A stretch of 64,000 bases of DNA from CAWHQZ01 sp963831645 (GTDB lineage Bacteria; Pseudomonadota; Alphaproteobacteria; Rhizobiales; Aestuariivirgaceae), in NCBI GenBank assembly GCA_963831645.1, contig CAWHQZ010000028.1:558001-622000 (forward strand), in the 5' to 3' direction. Below the pieces are notes generated by a model, which was not told where the DNA came from, did no database searches, and saw only the letters and a program-made list of their open reading frames with translations. Shown piece by piece: positions 15,981 through 24,637 of this stretch. The translations under genes and the position numbers were made by a program. Position 1 is the stretch's first letter. Every line of letters begins with the position of its first letter.

Positions 15981-16969
15981 GCCGCCTCTCCGCTGGTCGG
16001 CAGGCGGCCGTGGTGGGCAAGGTCATGGACGGCGGCGACGATGGCTCGAAATCCGGCCATCGCCGGCTTCGACACATGGCGCGCGCGCATGTAGCTGTGG
16101 GCGAGACGCGGCTCGCGCCTGATCTCGGCGGCAACGCCCGCCTCTCGCAGGCGTTGGGCGTAGACGACGGCATCGTCGAACAGTGGGTCGTGTGCTGCTG
16201 CAGTAATGAAGGCAGGCGGCAGGCCCCGATAATCGCGCTCGAGAAGGGGTATGATGTATTTGTCCGACCAGTTCGCGTGGCCCGGCGGCCCCAGCACCGC
16301 ATTCCAGTAGTAGCTCATCTCCTCGCGGGTCAGGCAGGGCGCCTTCGCGTTGCGCAGGTAGGATCCGGTTGCAAGGTCCGTGCCCAGCACAGGATAGATC
16401 AGGATCTGGCCTGCAAGCGGTGGCAGGTCTTCATCGCGCAGGTACATGGCGAGCGAAGCCGACATCTGTCCGCCCGCGCTGTCGCCGGCCGCAACGAAGG
16501 TGTCTCCATCGATGCCGAAATTGGCGCCTTCGCCGCGCATCCACGCGAGCGTTGCGAGGTTGTCCTCAAACTGGGCGGGATGGGGATTTTCCGGCGCCAG
16601 GCGGTAATCGACCGCCACCAGCGTCACGCCGGCGCCATGCGCGATCTCGGCGCACATGTCGTCGTGGGTCTCGAGACTTCCCAGCACCCAGCCGCCGCCG
16701 TGCATGTACATGACGCCGGGCCGCTTCAAGCCGTCCGAATGCCGATAGATGCGCACCCGGAGCTGGCGGCCGCGATCGCTGATGAGCACATCGTGCGACT
16801 TTATGTCCGCGGGTTTCGGCGCGCGGAAGGATTTGCACACCTCTTCCCAGCTCCGGCGCTGCCGCTCGAGGGGCCAGGATACCGCTTCCGGAGGGCTTGC
16901 CGCGTTCAGCTCCTTGTAGAAACGCAGCATGCCCTGGTCGATGGGAAGGATATCGGATTGGTCATTCAT
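15977..16969 (-). CDS. HSL-family alpha/beta hydrolase (esterase/lipase)
   Basis: About 330 residues. Hormone-sensitive-lipase hallmarks are visible: oxyanion HGGGWVLGS, nucleophile GDSAGGQ, acid in HDPLFDDA and catalytic His in LAHSYMRAR. VDYRLAPENPHPAQFED is the usual segment between the oxyanion hole and the nucleophile. The start is taken at 16969 (MNDQSD), preceded by GGGGGA; an upstream ATG at 17014 adds a tail not typical of the family. Its 3' end overlaps the OtnK-like gene, so it may release the sugar acid or lactone used by that kinase (inference). No signal peptide, hence cytoplasmic. Confidence 0.85.
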   Translation of the reverse strand: MNDQSDILPIDQGMLRFYKELNAASPPEAVSWPLERQRRSWEEVCKSFRAPKPADIKSHDVLISDRGRQLRVRIYRHSDGLKRPGVMYMHGGGWVLGSLETHDDMCAEIAHGAGVTLVAVDYRLAPENPHPAQFEDNLATLAWMRGEGANFGIDGDTFVAAGDSAGGQMSASLAMYLRDEDLPPLAGQILIYPVLGTDLATGSYLRNAKAPCLTREEMSYYWNAVLGPPGHANWSDKYIIPLLERDYRGLPPAFITAAAHDPLFDDAVVYAQRLREAGVAAEIRREPRLAHSYMRARHVSKPAMAGFRAIVAAVHDLAHHGRLPTSGEAA

Positions 16970-17048
16970 GCTGAGTCCCCCGTGATCTTTGCGGCCGAGT
17001 GTAATATGAACCACCCATGTTGACAGTCACGCTCTGCGATCGGCGTGC

Positions 17049-18203
17049 ATGATCTGGCGCCGGACGAGGAAGGAAGATCAGCCGGGCGGCCCGCGTGCCG
17101 TTGTGGAGCCCGCAGCCGGGGCGCAACTCCTCGATATGGTGGTGCGGGCCTTGCCTGACCCGCTGCTCGTTCTAAGCGCTCAGGGCGCCATCCTTGCTGC
17201 CAATGGCCCCGCTGAGGAGATTCTCGGCGCCAAGCTCACCGGCAAGCCGCTTTCACTGACGGTTCGATCGCCGGCGGTGCTCGATGCCGTGGCGGAGGTC
17301 GCCGAGACGGGTCTCCCGGTCCATGCGGAGTTCGATCTGCAGGTTCCCTTCGAACGGCGGTTCGACGCTTTCGTCGCACCCCTCGCGCTGCCTGCAGGCC
17401 GGGGCGGTGACACGCAAACGCCGCACGCTCTCGTCATGCTCAAGGATCACACCCGCGAGCAGCAACTGGAACGCATGCGTGCCGACTTCGTCGCCAACGC
17501 GAGCCACGAGCTGCGTACCCCGCTGGCTTCGCTGCTGGGCTTCATCGAAACGCTGCAAGGTCCGGCGCGCAGCGATGCCGTTGCGCGCAGGAGGTTCCTC
17601 GAGATGATGCGTTCAGAGGCCGGGCGCATGACGCGGCTGATCGACGATCTGCTGTCGCTGAGCCGCATCGAGCTGAATGCCCATCGCCGGCCGACCGGCA
17701 TGGTCGATTTGACCTCGGTGGTGCACCAATCAACCGAGCTTCTGGCCGGCGCGGCCCGGCAAGCCGGCGTGACCATCAACCTCGACGTCGCGCCCGGCCT
17801 GAAGGTGATCGGGGACGGGGATGAGCTGATGCAGGTCATGCAGAATCTCATGGAAAATGCCATCAAATATGCCGGCGCCGGCAAACGTATCGACATCGCC
17901 GCCGCACCCGCCTCCCAGAGTGAAATCGAGGCAAGCGTCTCTGATTACGGGCCGGGCATCGCCAGCGAACATATTCCCCGCCTGACCGAACGCTTCTACC
18001 GGGTAAGTGTGCAGGAGAGCCGCTCGCTCGGCGGCACCGGGCTTGGTCTGGCGATCGTCAAGCACATCCTCAACCATCATCGCGGCAAGCTCATGATCTC
18101 CTCGGAGTTGGGCAAGGGCTCACGGTTCAGCTTCCGGTTGCCCGCGGCGCCTGCGGCACTGAGCGCTGACTCTGGAAAAAGCAAAGTTAAATCAGCAATT
18201 TGA
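17049..18203 (+). CDS. phoR: Phosphate regulon sensor histidine kinase PhoR
   Basis: 384 residues. A PAS-like domain covers about 25-140 (LPDPLLVLSAQGAILAANGP). HisKA follows with the phospho-acceptor His153 in ANASHELRTPLASLLGF. The HATPase part has an N-box (NLMENAIKYA), G1 DYGPGIA and F/G2 ERFYRVSV...GGTGLGLAIVKH. Unlike enterobacterial PhoR there is no N-terminal membrane helix, as in some alphaproteobacteria, so it must reach the Pst complex through PhoU or peripheral contact. It heads a seven-gene Pho block on one strand and phosphorylates PhoB (encoded at 23904) when phosphate is low. Confidence 0.92.
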   Translation: MIWRRTRKEDQPGGPRAVVEPAAGAQLLDMVVRALPDPLLVLSAQGAILAANGPAEEILGAKLTGKPLSLTVRSPAVLDAVAEVAETGLPVHAEFDLQVPFERRFDAFVAPLALPAGRGGDTQTPHALVMLKDHTREQQLERMRADFVANASHELRTPLASLLGFIETLQGPARSDAVARRRFLEMMRSEAGRMTRLIDDLLSLSRIELNAHRRPTGMVDLTSVVHQSTELLAGAARQAGVTINLDVAPGLKVIGDGDELMQVMQNLMENAIKYAGAGKRIDIAAAPASQSEIEASVSDYGPGIASEHIPRLTERFYRVSVQESRSLGGTGLGLAIVKHILNHHRGKLMISSELGKGSRFSFRLPAAPAALSADSGKSKVKSAI

Positions 18204-18204
18204 G

Positions 18205-18233
18205 TTGTCATGGTATTGTAGTCTTGGCGTCAC
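18205..18233 (+). promoter_or_regulatory. Putative Pho box upstream of pstS
   Basis: Three 7-base units repeat every 11 bp: TTGTCAT (18205), TTGTAGT (18216) and GCGTCAC (18227). The first fits the PhoB half-site CTGTCAT well, the others less well. The array lies about 70-100 bp before the pstS start, just after phoR. Confidence 0.45.
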
Positions 18234-18303
18234 ATAAGCCTCATCACTGTTGCTTACTCTGGCTCCTGCTCTGAATCCCCCTCACATGAAAAGGAGTTGT
18301 CTT

Positions 18304-19356
18304 GTGAAACTGAAAACCCACTTGCTCGCAACGTCGCTGCTGGCCGGCTTGGTTACCCTGGCCGCCGAGGCGCAGGCCCGCGATCAGATCCGTATCGTTG
18401 GCTCCTCCACCGTCTATCCCTTCACCACTGCGGTTGCCGAGCAGTTCGGCCAGAAGTCCGGCATGAAGACGCCGGTGGTCGAATCGACCGGAACCGGCGG
18501 CGGCATGAAGCTGTTCTGCGCCGGCGTCGGCGCCGATCACCCTGACGCAACCAATGCCTCCCGCCGCATAAAAAAAGGTGAATTTGAGAGCTGCAACAAG
18601 GCCGGCGTTGCCGACATCGTTGAAATCCTCGTCGGCTTCGATGGCCTGACTGTTGCCCATTCGAAGGCGGTGGAACCGTTGAAGCTGAGCCGCACCCAGT
18701 TGTTCCTGGCGCTTGCCAAGGAAGTTCCAGACGCGAGCGGCAACCTCGTTGCCAATCCCTACAAGATGTGGAGCGAGATCGATCCTTCGCTCCCCGCCAA
18801 GAAGATCGAAGTCCTCGGACCGCCTCCGACCTCGGGTACGCGTGATTCCATGCATGAGCTGTTCATGGAGAAGGGCGCCGAGGGGGTCGAGGCCTTGAAA
18901 AAGCTGAAGGAAGCCGACGCCAAGGCGTTCGAGAAGGTGTGGAAGTCGGTCCGGGAGGACGGAGCGTATGTCGAGGCGGGTGAGAATGACGCCCTGATCG
19001 TGCAGAAGCTCGAAGCAAACCCCGACGCGTTCGGCGTGTTCGGCTTTTCCAACCTCGAGCAGAACGTGTCGAAGCTGCAAGGCGTCGCCGTCGATGGCGT
19101 CGTCCCGAGCTATGAGGCGATCGCTTCGGGCGAGTACAAGCCGTCGCGGGAAATGTTCGTGTACATCAAGAAGGCGCATGTCGGTGTCATCCCGGGGCTC
19201 GACAAGTTTGCCTTGGAGTACGTCTCGAACGCGGCCACCGGCGAGGATGGCTATCTCGCCGAAAAGGGGCTGGTGACTCTACCGCGCGACCGCCATGAAA
19301 AGGTCGTCGAGGCGGTGACTGCCCTTCAGACATTGAAGGGCGACGAACTGAAGTAG
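18304..19356 (+). CDS. pstS: Phosphate ABC transporter substrate-binding protein PstS
   Basis: About 350 residues, GTG start at 18304 behind AAGGAG (18291-18296). The signal peptide (LKTHLLATSLLAGLVTLAAE then AQA) targets it to the periplasm. The mature protein begins RDQIRIVGSSTVYPFTTAVA, the phosphate-binding loop typical of PstS. ESTGTGGGMKLFC and GPPPTSGTRDSMHELFM, the Ser/Arg/Asp phosphate-contact segment, follow. It delivers phosphate to PstC/PstA. It is preceded by a Pho-box-like array and followed by a strong hairpin that may keep its mRNA above the level of the rest of the operon. Confidence 0.93.
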   Translation: MKLKTHLLATSLLAGLVTLAAEAQARDQIRIVGSSTVYPFTTAVAEQFGQKSGMKTPVVESTGTGGGMKLFCAGVGADHPDATNASRRIKKGEFESCNKAGVADIVEILVGFDGLTVAHSKAVEPLKLSRTQLFLALAKEVPDASGNLVANPYKMWSEIDPSLPAKKIEVLGPPPTSGTRDSMHELFMEKGAEGVEALKKLKEADAKAFEKVWKSVREDGAYVEAGENDALIVQKLEANPDAFGVFGFSNLEQNVSKLQGVAVDGVVPSYEAIASGEYKPSREMFVYIKKAHVGVIPGLDKFALEYVSNAATGEDGYLAEKGLVTLPRDRHEKVVEAVTALQTLKGDELK

Positions 19357-19377
19357 CTTCAGGTCCCTACCGGCAAA

Positions 19378-19404
19378 GCGGCTCCGCCATGGCAGCGGAG
19401 CCGC
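19378..19404 (+). terminator. Intercistronic hairpin after pstS
   Basis: A perfect 10-bp stem, GCGGCTCCGC and GCGGAGCCGC, encloses a 7-base loop between pstS and pstC. There is no U-run, so it fits an attenuator or 3'-end stabiliser better than a full terminator. Confidence 0.55.
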
Positions 19405-19426
19405 CCTATTCCGCAACGAGAGTGGC

Positions 19427-20800
19427 GTGAACGCGCTGTATCTTCTCAGCCTTGTCGTGTTTGCGGCCGGTGGATACCTGCTGGGCGCTTCGCAGGCCAG
19501 AGCGCTCGCCGGGGGAAGGGAGACGTCCCTTCATTCACGTCCGCAATACCATGGTTACTTTCTCGCAATTGCGGCCCTGGTGCCGTTGCTAGCGATCTTC
19601 AGCCTGGGTGCGTTGCTCGTCGGCCGGTATGCCGAGTGGAGCGCGCTAGCGGCATTCGATACCGGTATCGCCACAGACGATCTGCAGCGAAGCGTCGCCT
19701 TGCGCGACGTGGAGACGCTGCTCGCCGGCCAATATTCGGGCGAGCCGTCGGCAGCGCTGCAAGCCGGCGCGCAGCGCTTCGCCAGCGCCACTGTGGTTGG
19801 TCACTGGATCGTCCTCCTGAGCGGCCTTGCGGCTGCGGCTGCCGCCCTTGGCTGGGCGTACAGCCGGCTCTCACCCGAGTTTCGGGCCCGTAACCGGGTC
19901 GAAAGTTTTGTGAAGGTGCTGTTGTTCGCCAGCTCGGCGGTTGCCGTACTGACCACCATCGGTATCGTTTTTTCGGTTCTCTTCGAAACCGTGCGCTTTT
20001 TCGAAAGGGTGTCTCCAGTCGAGTTTCTCTTCGGCCTGCATTGGTCTCCACAGACTGCCATCCGGGCCGATCAGGTTGGTTCCTCGGGCGCCTTCGGCAT
20101 CGTCCCGCTGGTGGCGGGCACCTTCCTCATCACGGTAATCGCCATGTTGGTGGCGGGCCCTCTGGGACTCCTTTCTGCGATCTACATGGCCGAATATGCA
20201 ACTCCCAGGGTGCGCGCCATCGCCAAGCCGGTGCTGGAGATTCTCGCCGGCATCCCCACGGTGGTTCTGGGATTTTTCGCCGCCCTGACGGTGGCCCCGT
20301 TCGTCCGCGGCTGGGGCGAGGCGCTCGGGCTGAACGTGGCTTCGGAATCCGCCTTGGCGGCCGGGCTCGTCATGGGCATGATGATCATTCCCTTCGTCTC
20401 CTCGCTTTCCGACGACGTGATCAATGCCGTGCCGCAATCGTTACGGGACGGCTCGTATGCCATGGGCGCAACCCAGTCGGAGACGATCCGGAAGGTCATC
20501 ATTCCGGCGGCACTGCCGGGCATCGTCTCGGCCTTGATGCTTGGAATCTCGCGCGCCGTCGGCGAAACGATGATTGTCGTCATGGCGGCCGGCCTGGCCG
20601 CCAACCTGACCCTGAACCCGCTCCAAGCGGTGACCACCTTCACGGTTCAGATCAAAACCATCCTGGTAGGCGACCAGGAGTTCGATTCGGCAAAAACCCT
20701 CGCTGCGTTTGCCCTGGGTTTTGTGCTGTTTTTCTTCACTCTGGCGCTCAACTACATTGCCTTGCGGATCGTCCAGAGATATCGCGAGCAATACGAGTGA
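19427..20800 (+). CDS. pstC: Phosphate ABC transporter permease PstC
   Basis: 457 residues from GTG 19427. The N-terminal 200 residues carry extra hydrophobic segments and a soluble insertion typical of the long alphaproteobacterial PstC. The C-terminal half is the transporter core: GIVPLVAGTFLITVIAMLVA, PLGLLSAIYMAEYATPRVR, LEILAGIPTVVLGFFAA. The EAA loop area reads LRDGSYAMGATQSETIRKVI, followed by PAALPGIVSALMLGISRAVG. It forms the membrane channel with PstA. It ends one base before the ATG of pstA. Confidence 0.92.
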   Translation: MNALYLLSLVVFAAGGYLLGASQARALAGGRETSLHSRPQYHGYFLAIAALVPLLAIFSLGALLVGRYAEWSALAAFDTGIATDDLQRSVALRDVETLLAGQYSGEPSAALQAGAQRFASATVVGHWIVLLSGLAAAAAALGWAYSRLSPEFRARNRVESFVKVLLFASSAVAVLTTIGIVFSVLFETVRFFERVSPVEFLFGLHWSPQTAIRADQVGSSGAFGIVPLVAGTFLITVIAMLVAGPLGLLSAIYMAEYATPRVRAIAKPVLEILAGIPTVVLGFFAALTVAPFVRGWGEALGLNVASESALAAGLVMGMMIIPFVSSLSDDVINAVPQSLRDGSYAMGATQSETIRKVIIPAALPGIVSALMLGISRAVGETMIVVMAAGLAANLTLNPLQAVTTFTVQIKTILVGDQEFDSAKTLAAFALGFVLFFFTLALNYIALRIVQRYREQYE

Positions 20801-20801
20801 C

Positions 20802-22337
20802 ATGACCATAGACACCGCCACATTGGCCGCCCGCCAACCGATTTCCGCGAGCTCCCTGCTTGCCCGGCGCTACCGGGCCGAGCGCCGGTTTCGGCTCTAC
20901 GGCGTAGCAGCGCTCTGCGTGACGGCGGTGTTCCTCTGCCTCCTGTTTGCCGACATTCTACGCAAGGGTCTGCCTGCCTTTGCCGAGCACCAGCTGCTGT
21001 TGAGCGTGAACATCGATCAGGCGGCCGTCGATCCCAACGCCACCGGCAACCCCAAAGTCATTGTCGGCGGCAACTTCGACGGCCTCCTGCGTGATCGGCT
21101 CAGATCCTTCTTCCCGCAGGCCACGAGCCGCGCCGAGCGAAAACTACTGAACGGGCTCCTGAGTTCGGGCGCCGCCGCGGGGCTGCGCGCCATGGTGGTC
21201 GCCAATCCATCGCTGATTTCCCACGAGGTCGAAATTCCGGTTCTGCTCTCCGACGATGCCGACCAGTATCTCAAGGGCCGCCAGACCGACATCGTGCGCC
21301 TGACTGGCACGACTGGCTTGACGCTCGCCGCCGATGGCGAACGCTTCGACCTATCGCTGGCTGCGCCTGAAAAACTCGGTTTCAAAGCGGGCGATATCGT
21401 CCGGGCCAACGGCGGCGCGTTCAGAGTGGAAGCGCTTGAACCCGGCAGGATGACAGCCGAGCCGCTGCTGGCGCCCATGTCGCTTGGGCCAGTCGATCCC
21501 GGCAAATGGGATGCCCTCCGTTTCACCGTGCCCGAGACGGACCGGCGCATCAGCGACCGGGAGGCCGTTTTCCTGGAAGATCTCAGGGACCGCGGCCTGA
21601 TCGAGCGCAACTTCGCCTGGCGTTTCCTGACCGCAGGCGATTCCCGCGAACCCGAGCTCGCCGGCATCCGGGGTGCGCTGGCCGGTTCGGCGCTGATGCT
21701 GTTGGTGACGCTTGTCCTGTGCCTTCCTATTGGCGTCGCCGCGGCCATCTATCTCGAGGAGTTCGCCGCCAAGAACCGGCTTACCCAGATCATTGAGGTC
21801 AACATCAACAATCTGGCGGCCGTGCCTTCGATCGTCTTCGGCCTCCTGGGGCTCGCCATGTTCCTGAATTTCTTCGGCCTGCCCCGGTCGGCGCCGCTTG
21901 TCGGCGGTCTGGTGCTTGCCCTGCTCGTCCTGCCAACCATCATCATCGCCGCCCGCGCCGCGCTTCGCGCCGTCCCGCCGTCGATCCGGGAGGGAGCCCT
22001 TGCCGTCGGCGCCTCACACCAGCAGACGATCTTCCATCACGTATTGCCGCTTGCCGTACCGGGCATCATGACCGGCACCATCATCGGCATGGCGCACGCG
22101 CTCGGCGAAACCGCACCCCTGCTGATGATCGGCATGGTAGCGTTCATCGTGAACGTACCCACGGGTCTCACCGACGCCGCCACTGCCCTGCCGGTTCAGA
22201 TATTCCTGTGGTCGGACCTGCCGGAGAACGCTTTCCAAGGGAAGACGGCGGCAGCCATTATCGTTCTGCTGATCTTCCTCTTTATAATGAATGCGGCAGC
22301 GATTTTGATACGCCGGCGCTTCGAGCGCCGCTGGTAG
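20802..22337 (+). CDS. pstA: Phosphate ABC transporter permease PstA
   Basis: 511 residues, starting at ATG 20802 one base after the pstC stop. The first helix (LYGVAALCVTAVFLCLLFAD) is followed by a roughly 250-residue extracytoplasmic region of DUF3333 type, found in alphaproteobacterial PstA. The permease core follows: ALMLLVTLVLCLPIGVAAAI, YLEEFAAKNR, VNINNLAAVPSIVFGLLGLA, and the EAA loop IREGALAVGASHQQTIFHHV. Longer frames starting before 20802 overlap pstC and have no family support. Confidence 0.92.
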   Translation: MTIDTATLAARQPISASSLLARRYRAERRFRLYGVAALCVTAVFLCLLFADILRKGLPAFAEHQLLLSVNIDQAAVDPNATGNPKVIVGGNFDGLLRDRLRSFFPQATSRAERKLLNGLLSSGAAAGLRAMVVANPSLISHEVEIPVLLSDDADQYLKGRQTDIVRLTGTTGLTLAADGERFDLSLAAPEKLGFKAGDIVRANGGAFRVEALEPGRMTAEPLLAPMSLGPVDPGKWDALRFTVPETDRRISDREAVFLEDLRDRGLIERNFAWRFLTAGDSREPELAGIRGALAGSALMLLVTLVLCLPIGVAAAIYLEEFAAKNRLTQIIEVNINNLAAVPSIVFGLLGLAMFLNFFGLPRSAPLVGGLVLALLVLPTIIIAARAALRAVPPSIREGALAVGASHQQTIFHHVLPLAVPGIMTGTIIGMAHALGETAPLLMIGMVAFIVNVPTGLTDAATALPVQIFLWSDLPENAFQGKTAAAIIVLLIFLFIMNAAAILIRRRFERRW

Positions 22338-22354
22338 TACAGGAAAAGCCCCGC

Positions 22355-23173
22355 ATGGATGCATCCTCACTTGTGACCTCGCCGTCAACCTCACCGGTGC
22401 CTGTCGCCCACAACCAGCCGGTGAAGTTCACTGCTCGCAACGTCGACATATTTTATGGCGAGAAACAGGCCATCAGAGACCTGAGCATCGTTATTCCGGA
22501 TCGTACTGTTTTCGCGTTTATTGGCCCGTCGGGCTGCGGCAAGTCGACCTTCCTGCGCAGCCTCAACCGCATGAATGACACCATTCCTTCGTGCCGCATT
22601 ACCGGGCGGATAGAACTCGACGGCGAGGATATCTACGGCCCCGATCTCGACCCGGTCCTGCTGCGCGCCCGCGTCGGCATGGTCTTCCAGAAACCCAATC
22701 CGTTTCCGAAATCGATCTTCGAGAATGTTGCCTATGGACCGCGCATTCACGGCCTTGCCAGATCGAAGGCCGATCTCGAATCCGTTGTCGAGGCCAGCCT
22801 GAAGCGCGCTGGATTGTTCGAGGAAGTGAAAGATCGTCTGGAAGAGCCGGGCACCGGCCTGTCAGGCGGCCAGCAGCAGCGCCTGTGCATAGCGCGCGCC
22901 ATTGCGGTCAATCCGGAAGTGATTCTCATGGACGAGCCGTGCTCGGCCCTCGACCCGATCGCCACGGCGCGCATCGAAGAACTCATCGAAGAGCTCAGGC
23001 AGAATTTCTGCATCGTCGTAGTCACCCACTCGATGCAGCAGGCCGCCCGCGTGTCGCAGCTCACCGCGTTCTTTCATCTGGGCGTGCTTGTCGAGACCGG
23101 GCAAACGGATCAGATCTTCACCGCGCCCAGGGACAAGCGCACCCAGGACTACATCACCGGCCGCTTCGGCTGA
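22355..23173 (+). CDS. pstB: Phosphate ABC transporter ATPase PstB
   Basis: 272 residues from ATG 22355. Walker A is GPSGCGKSTFLRSLNRMND, the Q-loop VGMVFQKPNPFPKSIFENVA, the signature LSGGQQQRLCIARA and Walker B VILMDEPCSALDP. The H-loop is VVVTHSMQQAARVS. FQKPNPFPKSI is diagnostic of PstB. The N-terminal 20 residues are a low-complexity Ser/Pro leader. It hydrolyses ATP to drive PstC/PstA and, with PhoU, reports transport state to PhoR. Confidence 0.93.
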   Translation: MDASSLVTSPSTSPVPVAHNQPVKFTARNVDIFYGEKQAIRDLSIVIPDRTVFAFIGPSGCGKSTFLRSLNRMNDTIPSCRITGRIELDGEDIYGPDLDPVLLRARVGMVFQKPNPFPKSIFENVAYGPRIHGLARSKADLESVVEASLKRAGLFEEVKDRLEEPGTGLSGGQQQRLCIARAIAVNPEVILMDEPCSALDPIATARIEELIEELRQNFCIVVVTHSMQQAARVSQLTAFFHLGVLVETGQTDQIFTAPRDKRTQDYITGRFG

Positions 23174-23186
23174 CAGAAAGTTCGCT

Positions 23187-23900
23187 ATGACCGAGCACAT
23201 CTACAAGAAATACGACGAAGAGCTGATCGAGCTTCAAACCATGCTGGCCCAGATGGGCGGGCTGGCGGAAGACCACCTCGCGCGGGCGATCGAAGCCCTG
23301 GCCAAACGCGACACCGAGGCTGCCGACCGCATTATTACCGCCGACGACAAGATCGACGCGCTCGAGCTGGCAATCGAGGAGAAAGCGGTTCTCGTCATTG
23401 CCAAACGGCAGCCGATGGCGAGCGACCTGCGCGATATCATGGTGGCGATTAGGATCGCCTCCGACCTGGAGCGCATCGGCGACCTCGCCAAGAACATCGC
23501 CAAACGGACCCTGGCGATCGCCGAGAACCACCCGCGCCGGATCGTCAACGGCCTGCTGCGCATGGGCAAGTTGGCGCTGGGGCAGCTCAAGGACGTGCTC
23601 GACGCGTATGCGCAGCGCGACGAGGCGAAGGCGCTCGCCGTCTGGCGCTCCGATGAGGACATCGATGCCCTGTACAATTCGATCTTCCGCGAGCTTCTGA
23701 CCTATATGATGGAGGACCCGCGCACCATCGGCATGTGCACCCATCTTCTGTTCGGCGCCAAGAACATCGAGCGCATCGGCGACCACTGCACGAACATCGC
23801 CGAGAACATCTACTATCTGATCAACGGTGAAACGCTGAAGGAGGAACGCCCGAAAAAGGACAAGACGAGCGTTATGAACGTCAGCACCCTCGGCAGGTAG
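23187..23900 (+). CDS. phoU: Phosphate signalling protein PhoU
   Basis: 237 residues, all helical. The two tandem three-helix units each carry the metal-binding E/D motif: RIASDLERIGDLAKNIAKR near residue 90 and AKNIERIGDHCTNIAENIYY near residue 195. It starts MTEHIYKKYDEELIELQ at 23187, 13 bases after pstB. PhoU couples the Pst transporter to PhoR, keeping the Pho regulon off when phosphate is plentiful. Confidence 0.93.
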   Translation: MTEHIYKKYDEELIELQTMLAQMGGLAEDHLARAIEALAKRDTEAADRIITADDKIDALELAIEEKAVLVIAKRQPMASDLRDIMVAIRIASDLERIGDLAKNIAKRTLAIAENHPRRIVNGLLRMGKLALGQLKDVLDAYAQRDEAKALAVWRSDEDIDALYNSIFRELLTYMMEDPRTIGMCTHLLFGAKNIERIGDHCTNIAENIYYLINGETLKEERPKKDKTSVMNVSTLGR

Positions 23901-23903
23901 CGA

Positions 23904-24599
23904 ATGCCGACGTCGATTCTCATCGTCGAGGACGAAGAACCGCTGCAAGTCCTGCTTCGCTACAATTTCGAGGCGGAAGGCTATCAGGTGCGCGGCACCG
24001 CTTCCGGCGAAGAGGTACAGATGATGGTGGCCGAGGAACAGCCCGACCTCATCATCCTCGACTGGATGTTGCCGGGTCTGTCCGGCATCGAAATCTGCCG
24101 CCGGCTGCGCTCGCGGTCGGACACGCGCCGCATCCCGATTCTGATGCTCACCGCGCGCGGCGAAGAGAGCGAGCGGGTGCGTGGACTGGCCACCGGTGCG
24201 GACGATTATGTGGTGAAGCCGTTTTCGGTTCCGGAGCTCATGGCCCGGGTGCGCACCATTCTGCGCCGCGCCAAGCCCGAGACGGTGTCGGAATTGCTCG
24301 GTCAGGGTGATCTCACGCTCGACCGCAAGACCCGCCGCGTGGCGCGCGCCAACCGCGACGTCAACCTTTCGCCGACCGAGTTCCGCCTGCTCGAGCATCT
24401 GATCCAGTCGCCGGGACGGGTGTATTCCCGCGCCCAGCTTCTCGACGCGGTGTGGGGCCGCGACAGCTTCATCGACGAAAGGACCGTCGACGTGCATGTC
24501 GGCAGGCTGCGCAAGTCGTTGAGCCGCGGCCGCGAGCGTGATCCCATCCGCACCGTCCGCGGCATGGGATATGCGTTCGACGAGCGCTTCGAGAAATAG
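23904..24599 (+). CDS. phoB: Phosphate regulon response regulator PhoB
   Basis: 231 residues. The receiver domain has an acidic pocket (VEDEE), phospho-acceptor Asp53 in IILDWMLPG, Thr in MLTARG and Lys in YVVKPFS. The C-terminal OmpR winged helix includes LSPTEFRLLEHLIQSPGRVY, DERTVDVHVGRLRKSLSRG and IRTVRGMGYAFDE. It starts 4 bases after phoU and closes the phoR-pst-phoU-phoB block. Phosphorylated PhoB would bind the Pho-box-like array before pstS. Confidence 0.93.
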   Translation: MPTSILIVEDEEPLQVLLRYNFEAEGYQVRGTASGEEVQMMVAEEQPDLIILDWMLPGLSGIEICRRLRSRSDTRRIPILMLTARGEESERVRGLATGADDYVVKPFSVPELMARVRTILRRAKPETVSELLGQGDLTLDRKTRRVARANRDVNLSPTEFRLLEHLIQSPGRVYSRAQLLDAVWGRDSFIDERTVDVHVGRLRKSLSRGRERDPIRTVRGMGYAFDERFEK

Positions 24600-24637
24600 C
24601 ACTGCGCCGTCTTTCACTTCAGCGGCATGGCCGCTCT

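Noticed and set aside
17020..17025. TTGACA before phoR as a -35 box
   Set aside because: No matching -10 at 16-18 bp; the start codon follows too soon.
24621..24635. AGCGGC-ATG-GCCGCT stem between phoB and gcrA as a terminator
   Set aside because: Only 6 bp with a 3-base loop and no T-run on either strand; too weak to call.
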